Part shown: in pieces, positions 1 through 10,100 of the stretch
Layout of the letters: the number at the start of each line of letters is the position of its first letter
Numbering within the stretch: the stretch's first letter is position 1
Origin: Tricholoma matsutake
Lineage: Eukaryota; Basidiomycota; Agaricomycetes; Agaricales; Tricholomataceae
Assembly (NCBI GenBank): GCA_026075535.2
Contig: AP026549.1
Span: 1,178,001 to 1,242,000 of the forward strand
Length of the DNA: 64,000 nt
Direction: 5' to 3'
The notes under the pieces: model-generated
Told to the model about the DNA's origin: nothing
What the model saw: the letters and a program-made list of their open reading frames with translations, nothing else
Databases searched by the model: none
Position numbers and translations under genes: made by a program

Positions 1-1871
1 GGATGCCATTTGTCATCTTCACACAGCATTGATAATACCGCTCCAGTAGAAAAATCGGATGCATCGGATTCCACTTGCAAAGGGCATGTGAAATCTACTG
101 GGGCTAATATTGGTCCCTCCACAAACTTCCTCTTCAACTCCTCAAATGCTGTCTGCTGCTGCTCTCCCTACCTCCACACTACTCCCTTTTGCATAAGGTT
201 ATGTAAAGGTGCAGCAATTTTAGAAAAATTGTGCACAAAGTGACAATAATAATTTGCGAGTCCCAAGAAGGCTTGAACCTCCTTGACATGGGTGGGCGCA
301 GGCCAATCTGTGATCGCCTGTACCTTGATCGGATCCATTTTGATCCCGTCAGGGCTGATTAATAATCCTAGGAACTCAATCTCGCTTGCCCCAAACACAC
401 ACTTCTCTGGTTTCAAAAATAGATCATTCTCTGCCAACCTCCGTAACACCTCTTGCACTATCGCTTCATGATTCTCTTCATCCTCTGTGAATATCAGAAT
501 GTTGTCAATAAATATTATTACCACGCCTTTGTCTATTACATCCTTGAAAATGTCGTTCATCATATTTTGAAAGGTCGGGGGACTATTAGTCATCCCAAAA
601 AACATGACAAGCAGCTCAAAGGATCCTCGATGCATGGCAAATGCAGCATTCCATTCATCTCCTTCCTTTATTCATACATTGTTGTATCCCCATCGTAAAT
701 CCAATTTTGTAAAGGTCTTGGCTTTTCCCACCTTGTCAATTATTTCTGAAATCAATGGCAGGGGGTACACATTCTTCACTGTCCACTCATTCAGATACCT
801 ATAATCTGTACACATCCTCTTCCTTTGGACTTTCTTTGGCATGAAGAATATTGGTGATGTTTGCAGTGATTTCGAAGGTCATATGTATCCTTTATGCAAT
901 TGCTCCTTCAGGAATGCATCCACTTCTTCTTGTTCCATCGGAGATAATGGATATACCTTCGACTTCTTCGGCACAAACCCTGGCTTCATCTTGATCACAT
1001 GATCCCATGGCTTCCACCCTGGCATTCGCTCAGACTCCTTCTTCTGGAACATGGACAGATATTCATGATACACTTTTGGCACCCATTCCTCCACTGGCTT
1101 CTCCACCTTCACAATATTCTTGTCCCACAACTGTCCTCCATGAATTGCTCTAAAGGTTTGCTTCTGCTCTTCTTTCTCAATCGTGACCGGAACTTCCTCA
1201 TTGGGCATTTCCTCATCCTCCACTTGCTCCATCATAACAGAATACTTTCTCAGACATTCTTTTTCTTTCTTTTTCCTTTTTTCCATCTTCATCTTCCTTC
1301 CATACACATTACATTCCTTAGGACAACGAGTCATTTGTACTTTCCCAGTTTTCCAATCAATTTCGGGATTATGCTTCCATAACCATGGACATCTTATTAT
1401 TAGATTGGTTTTCCCAAGATTGCACACTTCAAATACAGCTCACTCCTGATGCTCCTGATACCTTAGTACCATAGTCACCTCCTCCTTGATAGTTCCTCCA
1501 TGATTGACTGTTCCATCAATATTGTACACCATTATAGGTTGCGCCAGCTTGCGTGTGTTAATACTGTTTCTGGTAATTAAGGACCAATTAATAAATAATC
1601 CTGTAGCACCACTATCAAGCAACACTTCCACCTCAATCACTGCATGCATGTCCACTGTCTTCAGTCCCACAGTCAAGGTGATTTCAGGTTCTATTTGCGC
1701 AGAGCGAATAAAGAATTTAGGGGTTTTTGGAAAGGATGTGTGAAAAATTTCTTTGTCACGTGATTCAGAACAGTTGTACTCCTCCTCGATTTCCTTTTCT
1801 GATTTGCTCTGGGTTTTCTCAGATACTAATACATTGTAGCGATTCTGGGTCACAAATGGGGAAACCTTCAC
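1..1871 (-). pseudogene. pol: pol of Gypsy-A copy 1: protease and reverse transcriptase (partial)
   Basis: Retropepsin motif LLDSGATGLFIN is intact near 1600. A highly charged Lys/Glu linker follows, then the [31 protein letters not shown], and the catalytic box as FIDNILIF near 500. Copy 2 has FIDDILIF there, so GAC became AAC and RT is inactive. RT thumb (FLGLANYY) and the start of RNase H reach the window edge. A TGA at 879-881 stands where copy 2 has CGA (32547-32549). Confidence 0.9.
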
Positions 1872-2961
1872 TGGGACTCTTCCACAAAATTCTTCTGCCT
1901 GCCTTCCTCCGGCTTCACTTCCTTGATTGTAGCTTCCCTAATCTTTCTTTTCTGCCTACAATTCCTAGAAATGTGGTCTAACTGCCCACAGTTAAAACAT
2001 TTAAGTGGGGCTCATCTCCCTGCTTGATCAACCTCCATTGCCTCTGCTGGTGCTGCCAACTCTGTAACTATAGGTGTCACTGCCATGGCCGGTGGCTGTG
2101 CCCTAGGAACTTACACCTGAGGCACCTTTCCTTTTTTCGACTTTCCTCCTGATGACTTTCCAAATTTACTACTTCCATACATCAACTTTGACTCCGCCTG
2201 TTCCTGCCGATATTGCCGGTCAAGGTGCATTGCCCAATTATACCACTCGTCCAACTTCTCTGGCATAGAAGGTAGTCGGTAGATAGACTTGAATAAAGAG
2301 GGATTTAATCCTGCTTTCAAAAACTCTACCAACATGGCTTCTCCCATGTCCGTTTGTGAAGCTTCTGCTTTGAACTGCAAAATAAAGTCATCTGCCATTA
2401 AGGAACCTTGGTGCATGGGCTTTAATTTAGCATTGGCTGTCACCTTTGGATTAGGGTCTCCAAACTGTGCCTCCAATCTCTCCAGAAATTCCTTGAAGGT
2501 TGCAAATGGTTTATTTCCCGCAGCAATTTGATTAATAGCCTCATTTCTCCAGAACTGTGCTTTCCCCCCCTGAATGTATGAGAGCAAACATAATCCTAGA
2601 CTCGGCTGTACAAAACTCTGGCTTCCTCCCATGGATGTACAATACTATAGAGCTGATGAGATTTTGTATTCTCCATGGTACCATCAAAGATTTGTGGGGG
2701 TGCATACTTAGGTAAGTGCACTTTTCCATTTCTGGATTTCCCTGCTGTCTCATCCTCCTGTGATATCCACTCCACCATCTCCACCATCTCATCATCTCTT
2801 TCTCCTGTTGTCTCTGGCTGTACTTCCGCTTGTCTGGGGTGTGATGCTGCCAACACTGACACTAATTGGGCCATTTGCACTGTGAGCACATCAATTTTTG
2901 CCTCTAGTGCTGGTATGGGAACAGGATTAGGGCCAGGATTAGAAGTTGAAGGTTTGGACAT
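1868..2961 (-). pseudogene. gag: gag of Gypsy-A copy 1
   Basis: Encodes the structural capsid/nucleocapsid protein that packages element RNA in the cytoplasm. Start chosen at 2961 because copy 2 has the equivalent ATG at 28742. Visible in order: Ser/Pro-rich N-terminus, acidic stretch, capsid-like block (AQFWRNEAINQIA, FLERLEAQFGDPN), Lys/Ser-rich linker, and one CCHC knuckle (CFNCGQLDHISRNC, C-x2-C-x4-H-x4-C). It is broken near 2600-2680 by a frameshift and by stops, one just before the knuckle. The last codons run to TGA at 1868-1870, while the protease frame is the -1 frame relative to gag. Confidence 0.85.
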
Positions 2962-3425
2962 AATTGTAGCATCTGTGATAAATCACTTCTTTGACAAATT
3001 CAAGATTTTTTCTTTGAGACCTCTCCAAACATTTACGGGTCACGTGATGGTTCATCGTTTGTCAGGCGCTTAATTTGACACTTCGGATCAAGAACCCTTC
3101 CAACAGTGCCCGATCTCAGAGATAACACTGAATTTGGCTTGTAACTAAAATAGTCATCTGAATAGAGTGATGTAAATCGTAACTAAACCAGATCCAATCA
3201 GTTGTCTGGTTGCAGCTGTCCTCATGATGAGTGCTGCCTCTCAATCACTGGCAGTCGCAATGTAAGGCAAGACCTGGTGTCAGCTTATGAAAGAAAAGGT
3301 AGATTACGTATATACAAGTACTTCCAGCTTGTGCCAAAAGGATGAGCAATCAGATGTGGCACAGTGAAACAATGACGTATACACAAGTAAGAGAAGGCAC
3401 ACTGATATGGGAAGTTGTGTTCTTC
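2962..3425 (-). promoter_or_regulatory. Leader of Gypsy-A copy 1 with candidate self-primer binding site
   Basis: Untranslated leader between LTR and gag. Two bases inside the LTR edge (3413-3423) lies AGAACACAACT in element orientation, the exact 11-nt complement of AGTTGTGTTCT inside the LTR, as in copy 2. No tRNA-complementary site is obvious. Otherwise I see nothing in this stretch. Confidence 0.65.
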
Positions 3426-3827
3426 TGTTAGGGTGACACCCACTATCTGCTAGCTAAGACTGTGCAGGTTCTCTCTACAAGAAGGGGGCAGGATCCACGC
3501 TCGTGATGGGGGAATTGATGGTTTTGATGTGAGGGGTTATTAATAGGTGAGTTTGTTGAGATAGGCCTTTCACACCAAAAATGTAGGTGGAATACCTAAG
3601 AGAACACAACTGGGGTCCCCTAGGCATATATTTAGGGTTTATATACTATGTTACATATATTGTACATTGTTGTTACCAATGCACTCATACATGCATGTAC
3701 ATTTTGATGCATGCGAAATAAAATTCTCATGCTATCAAAGTGTAGCTTCATTTGGTGTCATGTAGCATAATTCGACATAATAAAATAAAAATGAAATTTT
3801 ATTAGGTAATGGGGTGGTTTCCTAACA
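3426..3827 (-). repeat. 5' LTR of Gypsy-A copy 1 (402 bp)
   Basis: In element orientation it begins TGTTAGGAAACC and ends CCCTAACA, so TG...CA ends inside the short inverted repeat TGTTAGG/CCTAACA. It aligns end to end with 27851-28252 and, in the opposite orientation, with the solo LTR at 29083-29483. It holds the same TATA-like box and the same AGTTGTGTTCT segment (plus-strand AGAACACAACT at 3601-3611) as the other copies. Confidence 0.93.
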
Positions 3828-3865
3828 GTGAGGATGATTGTGATTACATACATAAACAAAAAATC

Positions 3866-4070
3866 CTCCCTCTCACAAGATGCGAGAGGGAGTTTTATTT
3901 ATATACATAAAAAGCTAACCCCTCATGCCAAATGTGAGGGCAGAGGTAAAAACATGAAGAAAAAAATCCCTCCCCCATGCAAAATGGGGGAGGGGGGGCA
4001 CAATACTAATAAATAATTAAAAGTACAAAAAAAATCCCTCCCCACACAAAGTGCAGGGAAGGGGGAGGGT
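3866..4070. repeat. Array of four short hairpins separated by AT-rich spacers
   Basis: Stem 1: CTCCCTCTC (3866-3874) with GAGAGGGAG (3884-3892), 9 bp. Stem 2: CCCTCA (3920-3925) with TGAGGG (3935-3940). Stem 3: CCCTCCCCCAT (3968-3978) with ATGGGGGAGGG (3984-3994), 11 bp perfect, loop GCAAA. Stem 4 near 4036-4068 is imperfect. Spacers of roughly 30-45 nt are A/T-rich. A related array in opposite orientation lies at 51930-52175. Confidence 0.8.
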
Positions 4071-4093
4071 ATGTGACCCCACTGTTGTCTGTC

Positions 4094-4420
4094 CTTCCAC
4101 CCATGATCCACCCCACCATCAGTTGCTCGTGAGGCTGGGGGTGGGTGGTGTGTTGTTGTCTCCTATCCGGGCACCTAGGCATTGTTCCACCCACATTCCA
4201 CCCCATGAGCAGTTGCTTGTGAGGCTGGAGGTGGGTGGCTTGTCATTGTTGTCATTCCACCCACGATCCACCCCACGAGCAGTTGCTTGTGAGGCTGGGG
4301 GTGGGTGGTGTGTTGTTGTTGTCTCCTGTCCCTGCACCTGGGTGTTGTTCCACCCATGTTCCACCCCATGAGCAGTTGCTTGTGAGGCTGGGGGTGGGTG
4401 GCTTGTCGTTGTTTGTCGCC
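4094..4420 (+). repeat. Composite tandem repeat, two ~160-bp units each of two sub-repeats
   Basis: The core AGTTGCTYGTGAGGCTGG recurs at 4121, 4211, 4281 and 4374, spacings 90, 70 and 93, so a higher-order period of about 160-163 bp is seen twice. Each core is preceded by CCACCC...CCACCCCA and followed by GGTGGGTGG. Confidence 0.85.
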
Positions 4421-4774
4421 GTCATCCCCCATTTGGATTTCTGTCTTCTTTTTTTTTGGGGGGAGGGGGAGGGGTTTGGGCACATCAGTGCAACATGGCG
4501 CATGTACGGGGGTTGGTGGGTGCTTACTAGGCAGGTATCCCCCTTCTGGGGTCTCCTGGCATCCCTCTGCACCCACCCAGCCCATGTCAACAGCCTCACA
4601 TCCCATTTCAAAGGGGAGGAGGGGATTGGGTGACTGTGGGCATGTGTTGTGCATTTCATATTGCGCATTTTTCATTGCAACAGGTCATCCCCAGTAGTAT
4701 ATAGCCTAAAAAGTAATAAATTACAATTAGTTGATTGATAAAAAGAAAAAGAAAAAAGAAAAAAACTTACCTAT

Positions 4775-4805
4775 GGCCCAAACAACAATTGCCGTTGTTT
4801 GGGCC
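4775..4805 (+). repeat. Perfect 12-bp palindrome, GGCCCAAA family
   Basis: GGCCCAAACAAC (4775-4786) pairs with GTTGTTTGGGCC (4794-4805), loop AATTGCC. Preceded by an A-rich tract (4738-4764) and ACTTACCTA, followed by a GGT/GGTG-rich stretch (about 4832-4945). The same layout recurs at 6076, 6454 and 21667 and inverted at 34640 and 52636. Confidence 0.85.
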
Positions 4806-5084
4806 TGCGTTCTGTCCAGTCGGCTCATTTGAAGGTGGTGGTGATGGTGGCAGTGGGCATGGGAACGGTGGTGGTGGGTGCACACACAGTGGTGGTGGTA
4901 GAGTGGAGAGGAGGAGGAGGCAGCATTGGCGACAGTGGTGTGGTGGTTGTGAGCTGGCAGTCATGTGTCACATGTCATGCATATGTGTACTTATTAGTAT
5001 TAATATTAATTATTCCGTTAATGGCTGTGATTAACTATGTACCTTGGTTGGGTAATAAAAGTATCAAATGTATGTAGAGGAATA

Positions 5085-5165
5085 ATTGCTTGGTAGCTCA
5101 GTGGTTAAGTGTGCTGTTATGTGTGCAGACCCAAGGTCGAGTGTTCGATTCTTGTTGTATGTTGA
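5085..5165 (+). repeat. tRNA-derived SINE head (A and B boxes)
   Basis: TGGTAGCTCAGTGGTTA (5091-5107) fits an RNA polymerase III A box and GTTCGATTC (5143-5151) fits a B box, at normal spacing. The folded region is tRNA-like but lacks a convincing anticodon arm and acceptor stem, so it is a SINE head rather than a tRNA gene. A similar element with TTTTATTTGGG-like sequence downstream occurs at 52290-52380. Weakly repetitive sequence with no gene follows to about 5450. Confidence 0.65.
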
Positions 5166-5456
5166 AATTTTATTTGGGAAAGCACATGCAGTCTGGTTAT
5201 TCCGGTTATGCTAGTTGCCGTACATCTGGTTGATCCGACTGTTCCAGGTAAAAATGAGTCCGGGTAGATTCTGCAGATTCCAGAGGTAAAATTGACCCTC
5301 CAGTCCAATCGGAATTATGAATTGTGAGAAAAATATATGTAAATGGAATTCCCCAAAATTCCGGAAATTCTGATTGGAATAGGTGGAGGAGTGTAATGTA
5401 CTCAACTGGAGACCAAAACCAGTCCAAATCAATGCCCAGATTAGATGGACCGCAAC

Positions 5457-5486
5457 CCCAAAGACCGGTCAAAACTGGTCTTTGGG
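5457..5486. repeat. Inverted repeat CCCAAAGACC/GGTCTTTGGG
   Basis: CCCAAAGACC (5457-5466) and GGTCTTTGGG (5477-5486) form a perfect 10-bp stem with a 10-nt loop. It resembles the GGCCCAAA palindromes but has a different arm and no GTAAGT-like motif, so it is only a possible relative. Confidence 0.7.
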
Positions 5487-6075
5487 CTGTTTTTACGAGT
5501 CTAACTAAATTTTAATATATCGTAGATAAAACTAATTATATTTACACCCTGCAAGCAGTTGCTCGCAGTGGTGTTGCTAAAAAACTGAAAGAAGACAAAG
5601 AAGAACAAGATAATAATAAAATAGCCCCACCATCTCACATTTGTAGTGAGGGTGGGGGGTCAAGAGTGGTTGTCATTTGTTGTCTCCTCCCCATCGCATG
5701 TTGCCCCCTCCCCTGTTCTCATTGTCATCTGTTTTCTGCTCCCTGTTGTTCGTCAGCTCCTCCCTGTGTGCATTGGTGTTCGTCATCAGCACCTCCATTA
5801 CCCCCTACAAGCAGTGGCTCATAGGCAGGTTGGTGGTGCTGTGACGTGGTGTTGCCCATTGTCCCTGGCTGCCATTGCTGTTGCTGTCTGGAAGTGGCAG
5901 TACCTGTTGCCACTCTGCGAGCAGAAGCTCGCAGCAGTGACATAGGGCATGGGTGGTGTATGGCAAGGGCCCAGGTGCATTGTGTGGTGGATAGGCGATG
6001 TTGTTAGCAAAAGATAAGAAACTAAGAAAATAATCATTAGTAAAAGAAATAAGATTAAACAAAAAAAACATACTC

Positions 6076-6112
6076 GACAGCCCAAATGATGACTAGCATC
6101 ATTTGGGCTGTC
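6076..6112 (+). repeat. Perfect 16-bp palindrome, GGCCCAAATGATG family
   Basis: GACAGCCCAAATGATG (6076-6091) pairs with CATCATTTGGGCTGTC (6097-6112), loop ACTAG. Preceded by an A-rich tract and ACATAC (6068-6073), which reads GTATGT on the other strand. Confidence 0.9.
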
Positions 6113-6453
6113 TGCAGCAGGGCCCCCTGATTTGTCCTCGTCATCCCCCCTGATTTGTCCTCGTCCCCCTGATTCCTCGTCCTTGTCGTCCCGCTATTCC
6201 TTGTCGTCCAGGAAAGGGCCTGTTGCCACCCTGTGAGCAGAAGCATCACAGCGGTGGTGTTGGGTGTGGTTGTTGTGGTCCAGAAGCAACCCAATTCTGG
6301 CCTGCGAGCAGTGGCTCACAGCAGCAGCAAAGGTGTCGTTCGGTGGGTGGGCAATTTCATTATCAAAATGAAAAGTACCTAAAAAAGAAGAAAAAACTTT
6401 TAGTTAGTTAGTTAGTAAAAGAAAAGAATCAACTATAAAACAATGTACCCTAG

Positions 6454-6485
6454 GGCCCAAATGACCCTTGTTCATCATTTGGGCC
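6454..6485 (+). repeat. 11-bp palindrome, GGCCCAAATGA family
   Basis: GGCCCAAATGA (6454-6464) pairs with TCATTTGGGCC (6475-6485), 10-nt loop. Flanked by A-rich sequence on the left and GTTGTGGTTGTT-type sequence on the right, as in the other members. Confidence 0.88.
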
Positions 6486-6798
6486 ATCTACTCTGGGTCC
6501 GCTCAGTTGTTGTGGTTGTTTTCATGGAAATGGCATCATTGGTGTTGTTGTTGTGGTCATGGGAAGTCATCTGGGAAGTGGTGCCACATTTGTTTTTGGG
6601 TGAACAAACGTGACCACATGGTCTGTGCATGGCCACAGGGTATATAAGCACTCACCAAACGACTGTTTTTTCCCCTGGGGTTGTTCCACTTTATGTATAT
6701 ATGCCATAAATAGTAATAGTAGTATTTATATTTTGTTCTTTTATATACTTTTGGATACTTATTTCTGTATTTTGTACTCAACTTATGCTATATATCTA

Positions 6799-7001
6799 GT
6801 AGTATAAACATGTCTAAAAGACTGGTTAAGACTGGTTTCAACCAGTCTTACATCAGTTTTTGTGAGTTTACAAAAGTGATCAACCGACAACTGAACCAAC
6901 CCCAATATAGGGTGAACCGAGACCGATGGTTCGGTCTTTTGTGGTTAAGTTCAGTTAAGGGTCCAGTCTTTTTCCAGTCTTATGGACTGGACCCTTGAAC
7001 A
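6799..7001. repeat. MITE-like cluster of nested palindromes
   Basis: AAGACTGGTT (6828-6837) pairs with AACCAGTCTT (6840-6849). AGACCGA pairs with TCGGTCT around 6920-6937. GGGTCCAGTC (6959-6968) pairs with GACTGGACCC (6985-6994). The right edge reads GGACCCTTGAACACTA, which in reverse (TAGTGTTCAAGGGTCCAGTCC) resembles the terminus of the hAT-type MITE at 60518-60960. I cannot find a matching left terminus or an 8-bp duplication. Confidence 0.5.
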
Positions 7002-7127
7002 CTAAATGATATAATCATAATGATTTCATTTCCCATGTCCTCGTTGAATAATCAATATCATTGAACCTGTTATTCTTGCATCTCAGTTCTTCTCGTCCTC
7101 AGTTGCCTTTCCAACCAACATCTATCA

Positions 7128-10100
7128 TGAATTACCATGAGGATAATACCTGCCTGGTGTGCTCTAAAACTTTCAGAACTCTTGGTGGAAAGCGTGCACA
7201 TATGTCAAGTGCTAAATCTTGCTCATGGTATAAGTTTGGAAAACTTGTTGATTTACAACCCTTGGACCATCATGCAAGGGAAGGAGGACTCCTGGATGTA
7301 CAAGCTCATGATGAAGAGGAGCCAGATATGGATCCTGAAGAAGTCATGTTGGATCTCATCAAAGAGGAGGAATTATTTCACTTGGTTCCACAACCTGAAA
7401 GCATAGAGGGGAATGACAATAACATGGATGATCAGATCGGTGGGCCAGGACCTCTGACTCAAGCTAACAGAATATTGAGAGCTAGTGCTCTTTGAGCATT
7501 GGATGACAATGATGATTTGACAGTTGTGGACATCCATCCTACTGCTAGATAGGTCATTCGTATGGACCAGACTCTTCACACCAAATGGAGGAATGTATTT
7601 GGAGATTGTCAGGAAATTGACACAGATGGAAATGTGGAAATGGGTGACAACACTAATTTGTATGCCCCTTTTGCATCAGAGTTGGACTGGAGGATTGCAC
7701 AATGGGCAGTGAAAGATGGACCTGGACAAAATGCCTTTGATCAATTATTGAAAATCCCTGGGGCACGTGGCATTCCTCTTGTTTGAGTCTTGAGACAGAT
7801 TAAGTTGTTAACATTAATTCCATAGGTCATGGAGAAGCTTGGTCTCTCCTACCACAATAGTCGATCCTTACATCAGGTTCTTGATAATATACCAGAGAGA
7901 GCAGGAACATGGCAAACTCGATATCTTACTTTCAAGGATCACCCAAACCAGACCTTTATTATTTGACACAGAAACATCATTCAATCAATAGCTAGCCTGT
8001 GGGGCATTCCTGAGCATGCAAAATATTTGGTGTATGCTCTGAGAAAGATTTTCACCAATAGTAACAAGACAAATCACATATTTTCAGAGATGTGGACAGA
8101 AAAGTGGTGGCATGCTATCCAGGTAAGTAATATTTCAAATCTACATGAATGAAGAAAAGAATGATTTGCACATCCAGAGTTTACTTCCTCTGGGTTCAAC
8201 TCTTGCACTGATAATTATTGCCACAGACAAAACACAGCTTACTCAGTTCTCAAGTAACAAGAAAGCATACCCAGTGTATTTGACTCTCAGAAATCTTCCA
8301 AGAAGTGTTAGGCAAAAGCCATCCAAACGAGCCTGCATTCTTATCACATACTTGTCAGTTGACAAGATTATGTCATCAGAAACATTGACTGCCCAAGAAC
8401 TGTGATCTCGAAATCAGTGACTATTTCATGAATCCATGTGCCTGATTCTTTCCCCATTAATAGAGGCAGGTAAAAATGGTGTTGAGATGTGTGGTGGTGA
8501 TGGGGCCATTTGAAGAGCCTTGCTTGCTATGTTGCTGATTATCCAGAACAATGCCTAGTTACATGCACTAAATATGGTACCTGCCCAAAATGTTGCGCTC
8601 ATGAAAAGGATCTCCAGGAGATGGAACAGAGCAACCCAAGGACTCAGAAATGGACATCTTCAGTGATCAACGATGCCATGTCACCCTCCAATACCCCATC
8701 TCAATTCTACAGCAGATGTATAAGCAAGGATGTGTCAGGAAGCCTTCACCGCCCCTTCTGGAAAGACTTTCCATTTACTGACATCCATACATCAATAACA
8801 CCTGATGTTCTCCACCAGCTATACCAGGGTGTTTTGAAACATTTAATTAGCTGGTGTCAGAGGGCAATGTCACCTGCAGAACTGGACTGATGTATATGAA
8901 CTCTTCCACAAGCTTATGGAGTATGGCATTTCAAGAATGGCATATCCGCTTTGTCTCAAATATCAGGAACAGAGTGTAAAAACATGGCTAAGATCCTTTT
9001 GGGCTGTCTCATAGGAGCGATTCCTAAAAAGGGGCTGTTGGCAGTCAAATCCATCTTGGACTTCATCTATCTGGCTCAATACAGCACACATGATACAGAT
9101 ACTTTGAAATACATGGAAGATGCCCTAACAACATGGGAAGAAAATCGTACTTTTTTTCTGGAAGATACTGGCATATGTGGAGATTTCAACATTCCAAAGT
9201 TCCATTCTCTTCTTCACTACATTGATTCCATATGCTTAATTGGGGCCACCAACAACTACAATACCAAAATGTTTGAACGACTCCATATTGATTCTGCTAA
9301 GCATGGATGGCGAGCCTCTAACAAAAGAGATGAATTTCCCCAAATGATTTCTTGGCTTTCTCGTCAAGAAAAGGTTGATTCCTTTGAAAGATATCTCTCT
9401 TACTCTGAGGATTCATCTAATAACTTGGATGGGCCTCTTGTAGGCTCAATATCTCTTGCAAAATTCCCCAACTATCCCAACAAATCCATAGCAAATATTT
9501 CATGCTCACATCATGTGCCTGCCTTTGAACAACATCTCAAGGAATATTTGAACAGATTTTTGACTCATCATACCTCTAATCAAAGAGCAATTCAGTTCCC
9601 CCTGCCCTTCAAATGCCTAGACATGTTTAATCAGTTCAAGTTTTCCCCTCTTGGTCTTCAGGATGAAGATGATGAGAGAGATATTGTCAAGGCAATTCCA
9701 ATTTCAAGGCAGCAATCTTCTGGTCATTTTGATACTGTAATAGTTCTCAAAACAGATGAAGCAGAATCTACAGGATTAGCTGGTAAGTGTTGATTTATAG
9801 CTGTTCAACTGTGTCCAATTATCTTGTCCATCATTTAGGTACCCAAGTTGGTAGAGTGAGAGTTATTTTTCACCTGCCACAGAAGATTGATTTGGGGCTG
9901 GGACCTCAAGACGCTCCAGCATCATGGCCAAAGGTACCATTGGCATATGTTGAATGGTATTCAAAACAACAATCAGAGGCAGATTGACAAACTGGTATGT
10001 ATACAATAAAAACAACCTGGAACTCAGAGGGAGTTCTGCTTCGAGCTGTTGTACCTTTGTCAGAAATTCATCAGAGCTGCATGCTAATTCCTAAATACAA

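Larger units (their letters stand above)
1..3827 (-). mobile_element. Gypsy-A copy 1, Ty3/gypsy LTR retrotransposon, cut by window edge
   Basis: Read on the minus strand the order is 5' LTR (3827-3426), leader (3425-2962), gag (2961-1868), then protease and reverse transcriptase down to base 1. The rest of RNase H, integrase and the 3' LTR lie outside the window. A second copy of the same family, on the plus strand, starts at 27851 and matches through LTR, leader, gag and pol. The first 5 bases outside the LTR are GTGAG (3828-3832); the matching duplication cannot be seen. The element is dead: frameshifts in gag, several TGA stops and a D-to-N change in the RT active site. Confidence 0.92.
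4111..6321 (+). repeat. Nine dispersed mini-hairpins with an AGNN tetraloop
   Basis: A motif of the form CYGCGAGC-AGNN-GCTCGCAG occurs around 4111-4134, 4201-4224, 4271-4294, 4364-4387, 5549-5568, 5805-5824, 5915-5934, 6231-6251 and 6302-6321. The 5915-5934 copy is a perfect 8-bp stem. Others keep pairing through wobble or with 1-3 mismatches; the first is the most decayed. The loop is AGTT five times, AGTG twice, AGAA twice. Confidence 0.75.
3828..7001. other. Non-coding repeat cluster (overview)
   Basis: About 3.2 kb between Gypsy-A and Plavaka without a credible gene; the open frames are GGT/CCA-repeat artefacts. It is built from short units annotated separately: a hairpin array, a composite tandem repeat, AGNN-loop mini-hairpins, GGCCCAAATGATG palindromes flanked by A-rich tracts, one tRNA-like SINE and MITE-like palindromes. 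Parts recur inverted at 51900-52830 and singly near 21660 and 34650. 6490-6798 holds GTT/GGT-rich then AT-rich sequence with no further feature I can name. Confidence 0.7.

Noticed and set aside
3866..4070. CRISPR-like array of regularly spaced repeats
   Set aside because: The repeats are self-complementary hairpins of different sequence, spacers are AT-rich low complexity, there are no cas genes, and the context is eukaryotic.
4051..4697. Overlapping plus and minus ORFs of 80-166 codons with repeated GWNxGG or EQLLVRLGVGG
   Set aside because: They follow the ~160-bp tandem repeat and have no conserved domain; open on several frames at once.
5085..5165. Functional tRNA gene
   Set aside because: A and B boxes fit but the acceptor and anticodon arms do not pair convincingly; better read as a SINE head.
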